Positions 18,501 to 26,325 of a DNA stretch of 38,250 nucleotides are shown in pieces. Position numbers and translations under genes: made by a program. The stretch spans positions 35,473-73,722 of the forward strand of contig JAKCWW010000563.1 in NCBI GenBank assembly GCA_026260175.1. Direction: 5' to 3'. How positions within the stretch are numbered: position 1 is the stretch's first letter; the number at the start of each line of letters is the position of its first letter. The notes beneath the pieces are model-generated. The model saw only the letters and a program-made list of their open reading frames with translations. It was not told the origin of the DNA and made no database searches. Source of the stretch: Reticulitermes lucifugus (taxonomy: Eukaryota > Arthropoda > Insecta > Blattodea > Rhinotermitidae).

Positions 18501-21500
18501 AGATCCGGAAGGGGGCCCGGGGCCCGACTATGTTGCATATGTTTTTGTATTTGTGGGTAGTATCATTATTTGTGAATTGTACAAATTAACACTTTCAGAC
18601 GAAGCCCAAGTCACTCTGCTACTGAGAGTCAGGCTTTCCGATTTAGTGTAAATGTTTTTAGCCGGTCCGCCCTTGCTGGCGGTCCCGAACAAATTTTTTC
18701 ACCGGGGCCCGAACCCGCCCTCGGCGGACCTGTGTCTCTCAATATAGCATTATGAAACATAACAGCTATGGAGTCAAATTTTATGATCCCGTTTTTCGCA
18801 GGAGTGTATAGAGTGAATTCATGATTGACAACTAGTATCCGCCCGTCTGTCTATAACATTACTGCAACTCCTAATAATTTTGCCACAATGGTTGTATTGC
18901 GAAGGTAGTTCGAATTTGTGTAGATTCAGCATGATCTTTATATGATGCTCGATCTCGTAACATCAATCTTTACGAAATCATAAAATGTAGACGTCATTTA
19001 GGCCTACATCTTCTACTTGAGGCAAAATTACATTTAACGAAATAGGATATACATAAAAGAGAGTGGGTCAACTTCACTCCCTGGCCGCTTTACGCCCAGG
19101 GAAAGAACCCCGACACCTATTGAGTAGGCGACTGGATGGGCCAATGGTCGGGTTTGGATATTCTGAAGAAGAGAAAATCCTTCGCCCCTGCCCGGGTAGC
19201 CCAGCCTTTTAGCAGCAAGTTATTTTAATAATTTACAATTCGGTCAAGAGTGATGTGTAGTCTGTGTGGTATACCTACGGATACGAGAGTATTTATTTGC
19301 TTATTCTACGGCACTGTCAGTAATACAGTACAGCGAGGAAGAGCTGATGATAGTGAACAATTAATTGGGAAAGATATGGAAGGAAACTGTCGTGGCCCAA
19401 TTTAAGGTTCTATTCCGACATGTTGCCTGGATTAACTGAGGAAAGCCACGAAAAAACTCAGATTAATCTGTGTCGCAATAATTAGCACTTGAGTTAACTT
19501 TTCTTGGGATTAGTTGTTAAAATTGGGGTTTTAATTGAAATAAATATGTATATACTATAAATGAACGTGAATTCCAGTGATGTAGGAGCTACACAATACT
19601 GCAAGGGTAAATTTTTGTACTTAAGTATTTCTTTTCAATACTAGGATGAACATGGCTAAGCTACAGCCTGGACAACCGAAGAATTATATTTCGATTCCCG
19701 CTAAATGTACAGGACTCCAATCTTCTCCAAGGCGCCCATACTACCTTTTTAGTTTACCCACTCTCCTATTCAGTTAGAACCGGGGGCTCATTTCCATGGA
19801 GTAATGTCGCCTGGGCGTGAAGTCGAAATTAAGAATACCTCCACTTCCTCATATACCTTCATGACGTACAAAGAAACAGCTTATATCAGGGGTTCTTAAC
19901 CTTTTTTGTGCCATGGACCCCTTTGAGAGTCTGGTGAAATTACAGACCCCTTCTCAGAAAAATGTATTAAAATGCATAAAATATAGTGAAACTTATTGAA
20001 GTTAATAAACATTTTTGGAGTCTAGGGGCCATAAATTACTTTGTTTTTTACATTCTTTATTGAATGAAAAGCTGAATTTCAGTTAGAGGTTAGTGTAAAT
20101 AAAGTTGTAATTTCTTTCCCATCCTGGTTCACGGACCCCGTGGAATCCATCCCTTGAGGGCCCGTGGACCCCAGATTAAGAATAGCTGGCTTAAATAATC
20201 TATCTTTGTCAGTGTAAAAATGAATTTTCGTCACCTGTTCTGGGGTAAGAGATGACCCACACATCGCTGGGGCGTACCTCCATAGCTCGGATGTAGTGTC
20301 CCAGTTCCTCGTATTTCTGCGGCATCAACACACGTCCTGGGTTCACCTCTATGAGGCACCTGTGCCTGTTGAACATCTGGTCCAGCTTTCGGGCGTCCTC
20401 CCCTTCGAGAGGCCTGTACCAGATCTCTCCTCTGCAACCACATTGAAACACTGAAAATTTCCTTCCAGTTCTAGGTCGATATCTGTGGTATGGATTTAAA
20501 CGTCACTTTCCAACAGGCCATATCTGCCAGTCTGCGAATTTTATCACAAAAATTAGGCCTACTCAACGGTAATTGATGAATTTTGGTACTGGAGAGCCAC
20601 AATTACAGTTCTAAGATTATCATTATAACAGTTTACCAACCCACCAATTTATGCGGCGTGATAAACGGCATACCATAATATTGACAACAAAAGTTGTGTG
20701 GCAAATTATATTTACGTGCTTAACAGTCAATTATAGACCACATATTACGGCAGTTAAAATTCAAATCGGCTGGGACAGCTCAGTCTGTTTTGTCTCTAGC
20801 CTACGGAATTGACGAAAGCTTTTGAATTCCTGACAGTAGCAGATTTATTTTTTTCTGATGCCAACAGCATGTAGATCAGCTCTGGGATCCACCCTCTCTT
20901 ATTAGCTTAAATAGGTTATCTTACCGGGAAGAACTTGCCCGGGGATAAAGTGGTCATTTCGTGAAAAGGACCACCCACCTCCTTCAGGTGTTAAGAGGTT
21001 TGTCGAAGCTATTCATCTACTCCATCGCATGTCTTAAATACATGATGCTTAATTGAGAAGTAGGGATGATAATTTTCTCCCTTTTTGATGTGTCGTCAAA
21101 GATGCTTTATGGTTAAGCACACGGACGTCTTTACTTACACATTTTGGAGAGGAAAAATTTGATGTGCCTTAAATGCGTAATTTAATGGTCATAAAGTTTA
21201 TAAAAATATTGTAGCATAGAGCGAGAGAGTAAAACAAATTGTTAACCGCTTATAAGGACAAGCTGTTTAAATGATATTTTAAAAGTCTATATCTCCAAGA
21301 AATATTTCGCATTGTGTTACACAATTCAGCCCGTTAATGTAGAAAAATAACTGCTATATATTCAAACTAGCCTAATAAATAAATGTTTCGGACGAATGCC
21401 GTGTTGTGAAAGTTAAAGCAAGAAGTACACATAGTCTTTCAGGTTGTAGTCTTCTTGGACGTGATGTTGTCCGTGAATATCTACGTTTTGGGAGAATGTG

Positions 21501-21751
21501 CTGTCCCCGTTTTCAGGGACGAATGTTTTACCTGAATATGTAGGCAACATTATCCTCCGAAACGTCGGTATCCACCGGTAAGACTACACGGCATCACAAC
21601 CCAGAGTTCCGCAACCTGAATACACAACGCCCTGAAAACTTTGAATCTTGAATTATAAATATAACGGGTTGAAGTTGTCTCACCTGCTGGTCTCGTCAAA
21701 GTCCTGGTGCAACTTCACAGCGACCTCGTTCAAAACGGCCGTGCGAATCAT
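12280..21751 (-). CDS. Cytosolic sulfotransferase, gene 2 (7 coding exons, 343 aa)
   Basis: Same enzyme family and reaction as gene 1. The coding exons I infer, in transcription order, are 21751-21684, 20431-20235, 16382-16286, 13970-13817, 13335-13215, 12832-12738 and 12579-12280. All have GT-AG borders and join in frame to 343 aa. Motifs: PAPS loop PRTGSTW (86-92, Arg in place of the usual Lys), catalytic His156 in SPRFIKSH, Arg178 and Ser186 in IARNPKDMCVS, and the canonical C-terminal loop RKGEVGDWK (308-316). The ATG at 21751 has A at -3 and is the first in-frame Met after an upstream TGA. It is tail-to-tail with gene 1 and shares internal exon lengths 97, 121 and 95 nt, as expected for a local inverted duplication. 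Its introns are long and full of repeats. The substrate is unknown. Confidence 0.93.
12738..12832 (-). CDS. Sulfotransferase 2, coding exon 6
   Basis: Encodes VPLGPIWNHILGFWRRR and PNILFLKYEDLKK. The acceptor is ggtttttcag and the donor gtaagt. It is 95 nt, as in gene 1. Confidence 0.93.
13215..13335 (-). CDS. Sulfotransferase 2, coding exon 5 (PAPS 3'-phosphate site)
   Basis: Encodes VVYIARNPKDMCVSYYHY with Arg178 and Ser186, then KGSFEDFCELFLKGR. The acceptor is gtcagcag and the donor gtaaga. It is 121 nt, as in gene 1. Confidence 0.93.
13817..13970 (-). CDS. Sulfotransferase 2, coding exon 4 with catalytic His
   Basis: Encodes the variable acceptor-side loop (DNDKGDWMNELG) and then MQSPRFIKSHLIWELLP with catalytic His156. 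The acceptor is cacattgcag and the donor gtgtga. At 154 nt it is nine codons shorter than in gene 1; the difference falls in the variable loop. Confidence 0.92.
15221..15303. repeat. Long foldback with hammerhead-like core, intron 3 of sulfotransferase 2
   Basis: The outer arms are exact over 17 bp (CAGTGTCTTATTATATA against its complement). An inner helix pairs GTGCAGCA with TGTTGCAC, with one wobble. This abuts CTGATGA, then a hairpin GGCTTT-TAGCT-AAAGCT, then GAAA. The CTGATGA, hairpin and GAAA order is that of a hammerhead ribozyme, but helix III is not evident. Confidence 0.75.
16286..16382 (-). CDS. Sulfotransferase 2, coding exon 3
   Basis: Encodes GSTWLQEMVWCIGNDLDF and FRTPLLE. The acceptor is ctatcctcag and the donor gtaagt. 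It is 97 nt, as in gene 1 exon 2. Confidence 0.92.
17152..17350 (+). repeat. SINE family D copy in intron 2 of sulfotransferase 2
   Basis: Has a B-box-like TGTTCGATTCTTAGTCGGG and the body segments CATGGTTTCCCTCC and TTAAATTAAGCCACGAC. It ends at AATGCTGTATAAATAA. Confidence 0.55.
17400..17470 (-). repeat. Degenerate PSSGPYR-type repeat copy
   Basis: The - strand reads AKYSAYNTPSSGPYR, and the + strand has CTGATGATGG followed by a GTATT/AATAC hairpin. A related copy at 27450-27510 reads toward CTGATGATGG in the same way. Confidence 0.45.
18480..18735. repeat. GC-rich islet with inverted repeat
   Basis: GGGGCCCG occurs near 18518 and 18703. GGTCCGCC (18664-18671) pairs with GGCGGACC (18723-18730). 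The GC content contrasts sharply with the AT-rich intron around it. The origin is unknown. Confidence 0.5.
19060..19205 (-). repeat. SINE family A copy, partial
   Basis: The + strand reads GGGTCAACTTCACTCCCTGG, then GGGAAAGAACCCCGACACC and GACTGGATGGGCCAATGG, matching the - strand copy at 7.9 kb. Confidence 0.65.
19310..19490 (-). repeat. SINE family D copy (uninterrupted)
   Basis: The + strand reads GTCGTGGCCCAATTTAAGGT and then GAGGAAAGCCACGAAAAAA. It preserves the intact TTAA at which the 3.8-kb copy is interrupted. Confidence 0.55.
19773..19878 (+). repeat. SINE family A 3' fragment
   Basis: Contains CGTGAAGTCGAAATTAAGAA and CCTTCATGACGTAC, the 3' blocks of family A. The hAT-type MITE starts directly after it. 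Confidence 0.5.
19887..20188. mobile_element. Non-autonomous hAT element (MITE), 302 bp
   Basis: Begins CAGGGGTTCTTAAC and ends TTAAGAATAGCTG, imperfect inverted termini of the MER5/Charlie style. The flanks are 8-bp repeats GCTTATAT (19879-19886) and GCTTAAAT (20189-20196), 7 of 8 matching, as hAT insertion predicts. It has no coding capacity. It sits 38 bp past the donor of sulfotransferase 2 exon 2. Confidence 0.75.
20235..20431 (-). CDS. Sulfotransferase 2, coding exon 2
   Basis: Encodes RGEIWYRPLEGEDARKLDQ through MEVRPSDVWVISYPRT. The acceptor is ggttgcag and the donor gtgacg, the latter splitting the Gly codon of the PAPS loop as in gene 1. A hAT-type MITE lies just past the donor in the intron. 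Confidence 0.9.
20915..21050 (+). repeat. SINE family A copy, partial
   Basis: TTACCGGGAAGAACTTGCCC, GGATAAAGTGGTC and GGACCACCCACCTCC parallel the blocks at 1-60. It lies in intron 1 of sulfotransferase 2. Confidence 0.6.
21684..21751 (-). CDS. Sulfotransferase 2, coding exon 1 (residues 1-22)
   Basis: Encodes MIRTAVLNEVAVKLHQDF and a few more residues. The donor gtgagac splits an Arg codon (AG|A) that exon 2 completes in frame. Gene 1 has no counterpart exon. This short exon is the least certain of the set. Confidence 0.75.
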
Positions 21752-23465
21752 AGTGTGATTAGGTGGCACTTCGTTTCTTGGCGGAAGCTTGTTCCTCAAT
21801 GAAGAAACCTCGTACCACAAAATCTTGTTTTGTGTGGAGAAAGACTTTCACTTTTGTTTCACCTCTCACGCGTCGAAACGGCAAAACCGCAGCTGGATTC
21901 GTATTACGAATTGTAATAAAATTGCCGTTGTTGAAAACTGTATATAGATATCTTACTCGTTTCTTCAGGTCAATATAATGTGTGCTGAAACCTGTAAATT
22001 TTAGTTTTGGTTCAGAAATTTCTTACCTTCTCGTGCCACCACTTCATGGGAGCAATGAAGCTCGTGATTAGATATAATAAAGGAGAAAGTGCAGCTTGAT
22101 GAAGAGAGAAAGCGCAGCATAACCACCTTGCAGACACAGGGAATCTTAGGGTACGAAGTATCAGACTTAAGACATGAGATTTGGGGTTCTCGCGCGTTGA
22201 GTGTCAAAATTGCCGTCTTCTGCGATATGACACCATGTAGGCAGAACCCACGCCAACGTTTCGGAGGAACCTGGTACCTCGTCGTCTTCAGATGTGACCC
22301 CGTATAGTTCAGTATATAGACTGCAACGATTCGGAGGAAAATGCTGCCGCCATTTTCTTGGGATTTGACGCTGTCTACTGTGGCGGATGGGGCCTAATAA
22401 TGACTGAGGAATTTAGTGGTTTTTCTTAGACCGTCCAGCAATTTCTGTGATGGTACCTATATTATGCCACGACCGCTTACTTTTAGATTATTTCCAATTC
22501 GTCAGTCAGCAGTAATACTACCATTCAAGGCGAGTATGTCCTGAGTTCTTGACAGCGCTGTAAAATAAAAGAACAAATCACAAACCTGCCGCCCAATAAC
22601 AGTGCAAAATTAAGCAGAAACAGAGGTTCTGGAAGTCCTTCTCCAGTGAACGACAGTGCGCGAGCTCTGATTTCGTTGAGTTTTTTTTTAAAGACTTTAA
22701 AAAATGTTGTGTTTTAAATGTACTTTATTGCCTCTTTTAGCGATTTATATCGTTACTACTTGTGCGTCGTTGAGTGCAGTTTGTATTTTTAGTTGTTATT
22801 CAATTTGCCTGTGGTATTATGCGAACTCTTTTGGTTTAGGAAAGGGGACAGTGGCGGATTTTTGTGGGCATGGGAAAGAACGCCAATGACAGCGGTATTT
22901 GACTTTTTAAGTGTTTTTCTTATTTTGGACATTTTCCATCCTCTGTTATATAAACAACGCACTACGTTTCAGGAAGGAAGAAGACCCGACTTCCGAAACG
23001 TGTTTTTTTTAAGTGTAGGCTTGTAATAGACGACGGAAGAAGTCCAAGATTAGAAGAGTATTTCGAAACAGCGATGAACATTCAAGATCTGTAAAAGGTG
23101 GGGAATTTGCTGACCAGATGAACGACTACTGTCTTCTCCAGAAAGTTACTGTAATTGGTTATTAATTTCGGCTTTTGTGAGAATTCTGTGGTTCTCGTCC
23201 GAGCCCCTTTGCTGGTAGTATCGCACTGCTGCTGCTTCCTCCTCGGCCTTCTAGCCGTACAAGCTCTACTATATTATTCAAAAAACACTGGGCAGAACAA
23301 GCTCTATCCCTGTTTCATCCATATCAAGTACCCTTATGTTTTTCATTCACTGTCGTCATATTCCAGAGATCTTTATGCTCCACCTTTTTTAAACAAAACT
23401 GTAAAATAATAGATGTACAAGGCAGTTTCGAAATACAGGCAACATACACTCTTGATGCTGAATCT
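21752..23465. other. 5' flank of sulfotransferase 2, repeat debris
   Basis: Holds the presumed promoter of sulfotransferase 2, but I see no convincing TATA or initiator. A SETL-type pair lies at 22215-22380 and a shared repeat block at 23090-23170. No gene is supported. Confidence 0.5.
22215..22380 (-). repeat. Two adjacent SETL-type repeat copies
   Basis: The - strand reads SSETLAWVLPTWCHIAEDG in one copy and KKMAAAFSSESLQSIY in the next. The + strand shadow reads VFCDMTPCRQNPRQRFGGT, another peptide I remember from insect repeat debris. Confidence 0.55.
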
Positions 23466-23760
23466 TTATCCTGACTTCGGTGTACACGTGGCACATGGGT
23501 AGCAGATGGTATACGTCAGATCTCTGCGTAGTTGCTGCTCACACGTAAGCATTTGTCCCCGACGTGGCACCAGAGCTTCTATCCCTGTGCAGAAGAAATG
23601 TGTGTCAAGTGCCCGTATCCGGCAGGTGACAATTTGCTTCACGTCAGAGTCTGAATCGCTTACTAGCCAGGTGCTTCTTAAGGAGTACAAGAGATGGAAA
23701 TAATTGGGAGCGAGATCGGGACTCTGGGGAGGCTGGTCCATTACCTCCCAGCCGCAGGGC
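23466..23760 (-). pseudogene. mariner transposase relic, C-terminal part
   Basis: The - strand reads WEVMDQPPQSPDLAPNYFHL and, further on, CTGIEALVPRRGQMLT. This is the end of a mariner DDE transposase, where HPPYSPDLAPSDYHLF and GIQ.LV.R are usual. The Asp of SPDLAP, the third catalytic acid, is retained. The rest of the gene and the inverted termini are not seen, so it is a truncated relic. Confidence 0.75.
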
Positions 23761-24009
23761 TTCAGAAGTTACGTCTGGTTAGCGGTATAGAGCCTAGTGA
23801 TATCCGTCCCTTTAGACCCCTTTAAGAAGCATCTGGCTTGTGCAGTTACTAGATGCGTACGATGTAAGGAATTACGAGTGTGTAAATGACATTCAAACAT
23901 TGATACTGAAGTATTTATTTCGATAACCTGAATTACATGAAGTATTCGTTTCAGAAAAAACTGAAAGGTATGCTGTTATGTAAAAGTTTAAATGAAATCT
24001 GTGTTCTCA

Positions 24010-24075
24010 GTTTTGCCTGAGGATGGGGACGGAGTCAGTCCCCGAAACGTTGTATTTAAACGAGTTAACGCGGCT
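24010..24075. repeat. Hairpin motif CTGAGGA-stem-GAAACG
   Basis: CTGAGGATGGGGAC, a short loop, GTCCCC and then GAAACGTTGT. The GGGGAC/GTCCCC stem is perfect. The flanks resemble a widespread transposon-associated motif that is hammerhead-like. Confidence 0.45.
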
Positions 24076-24204
24076 GAGCGCCCGAGAAGACTATATTGAA
24101 TGTAGACCCAATAATCAGGCGGGTGGACGCATCCTTTAACTGTTATCGAGAAAAACGCTTCGATAATCTTCGGGCCGTGCCATAGTTCCGGTGCTATGGT
24201 CACC

Positions 24205-24400
24205 GCGGAGGCCCGGGCTCAGTTCATTCCAAGGTCAGTCCATGTGGGATTTATGGTGGACAAAGTGGCACTGGTGGGTCAGGTTTCTCCGATTACTTCA
24301 GTATTCCTCTGTCAGTGTCATTTCATCAATGATCCCCAGACACATTTTCCACCACCAATCCTGTACAAACTTTCAACTAGCAGCGTCGTTAGATAAAACA
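24205..24400 (+). repeat. SINE family C copy upstream of Fem-1
   Basis: Contains GGCTCAGTTCATTCC, ATGGTGGACAAAGTGGCAC, CCTCTGTCAGTGTCATTTC and AGCGTCGTTAGATAAAACAC, in the family C order. A TC-rich microsatellite follows at 24403-24424. Confidence 0.65.
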
Positions 24401-24837
24401 CTTGTCTCTCTTTCTCTCTCTCGTTCGATAATCTTCATGTGTGTTGTGAAAATCATTGTTTATCGATCGGGAATCTTCGCGTTGCCACTGGTTGATATAT
24501 AATTATACGAATGCAGAAGTATTTTCTACGGGATTGTACAGTTTAATATGTGTGTTTATGAGACTGAATTTACCGTTATCTAGCTGAAATTATTATACAT
24601 AATTGTTTCTCAAAGTTTAACAATTTTGATTTTTGAAATGCTGTTTGACGCTTAATTTTATTTTTCAATTTCTCGTCTTTTCTAGCAAAGTGTGATCAAA
24701 TTGTATTTTATACAGATATTTTGGGAATTTAATTTGAAAACGGTAATTTTGTTTTCAGAAGTGCATGCTAAATCTTAGCTGTCATTCTGTTTTTGAAATC
24801 TCCAGTGTTGGCAGCATTTGATCAGGACCTAGAATCT

Positions 24838-24847
24838 AGCCAATAAG
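24838..24847 (+). promoter_or_regulatory. Possible CCAAT box of Fem-1
   Basis: AGCCAATAAG lies about 140 bp before the Fem-1 ATG. No TATA box is obvious nearer the start. The assignment rests on position and motif only. Confidence 0.25.
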
Positions 24848-24981
24848 AGCGATCTGTACATCCGCTGGCTCATAGCTCCCAACGACAACGTTGTTATGTG
24901 GTTGCTGTCGAAGTATTTGTCAAGAAATTAGTGCTTGCGAAGAAATTCACTATTTACTAAGTTCGGTTAGTGTTAGTGCAC

Positions 24982-26325
24982 ATGAGTAATGAGGTCCGAA
25001 CGCATAATTCTTTCCCATACTGTCATGCGAGACTGAAAAGTGTACGTGAAAACGTTTTGTTGTTTATTAAACGTCGTGTGCGAGACCTTGCACAAAAACT
25101 GGAACCATTTAATATGCTCAAAAAGGGACTGGGTAAGCGACTCGATATGTTGCTTACGGGTAAAGCCGATTTCAGCATTCAGAAAGATGCACTTTTTCAT
25201 GATTTGATTGAAGAATGCAAGCATGCTGCACCTGGAGCCAGACTGTCGTATCAGCTGAGGACCCAGTTGGAGCGATTTTATAGAGAGATTAGGAGAGAAA
25301 TAGCATGTCGTGTAAAGGATGGGTGTGCACCGTTGTTTATAGCTTGTAAACGAGGGCATGTAGAAATAATTGAATATCTGATCACTGTGTGCGATGTTGA
25401 TTTGGAGCAACGTGGACTATATGAGGTACCAGATGATCACTCTGTGCACTGTGTAACACCATTATGGTGTGCTGCAGTGTCGGGAAGGCTTGCAGTTACC
25501 AAATGTTTAGTTGAGCATGGTGCAGATGTGAATTCAATCTCGGACTCTGGTTCGACTCCTGTTCGCAGTGCTTGCTTTATGACCCACCTTGATATAGTGT
25601 CATACCTAGTTGAGAATGGCGCTGACATTCTCCGCCCCAATTATAATGGTGGTACGTGCCTCATAAATTCTGTTCAGAGTGTTCAGTTGTGTTTATATCT
25701 ACTGCAACATGGAGCATTAGTAAATACTAGGGACATCCAGAACAAGACAGCATTACACTATGCTATTCAAGAACATCGATTTGAGACGACAAAACTGTTA
25801 CTGGATCATGGGGCAGATCCGAATGCACGAAGCCGATACAATGATGATGCCCTGCAGACAGCGTGTTTGAAAGGAGCTACACAAATCTTTGAGTACCTCA
25901 TTACTCAAGTGACATATGGGCCAGAACGTTTGGCAGATTCCCATGAGCTGATGGGCTCAACCTTCTTGGATGAACATAATGATACTGCAAATGCATTAAG
26001 ACACTGGCGCATTGCCACCGTACTTCGCCACTCATTTGTGACATCAAATGGACCCATACTGAAACGTCCGGTGATGCAGCCGAGAGCAGCATTTCGTTAT
26101 GCAACTGAGTTCAAAACAATGGATGAGCTAAACAATATTGCATTAGATTTGGATGCAATGAGGATGCAGAGTCTTCTGATATGTGAGCGAGTTCTGGGGC
26201 CTCATCACAAGGACACATTGTTCCGACTAATGTACAGGGGAGCTGCTTATGCAGATGCTCTGCGATACCAGCGATGCATTGAACTGTGGAAACGTGCTCT
26301 TGAGATACGGGTGGAGAAAGATACG
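24982..26325 (+). CDS. Fem-1: Fem-1 coding exon 1 (residues 1-448)
   Basis: One uninterrupted 448-codon exon holding the N-terminal extension, the main ankyrin array and most of the TPR-like region. It ends VEKDT before donor gtaata. The first 60 residues include a basic stretch, IKRRVRDLAQKL. Confidence 0.9.

Noticed and set aside
22089..22307. 72-codon open frame as a small gene
   Set aside because: Its peptide matches repeat debris seen elsewhere in the window, so it is treated as a repeat.
24970..24981. Upstream GTG as the Fem-1 start
   Set aside because: Animal nuclear genes rarely start at GTG, and an ATG follows four codons later in the same frame, so 24982 was used.
24973..25410. 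145-codon open frame on the - strand opposite Fem-1
   Set aside because: It lies entirely antisense to the Fem-1 first exon, and its composition is explained by that coding sequence.
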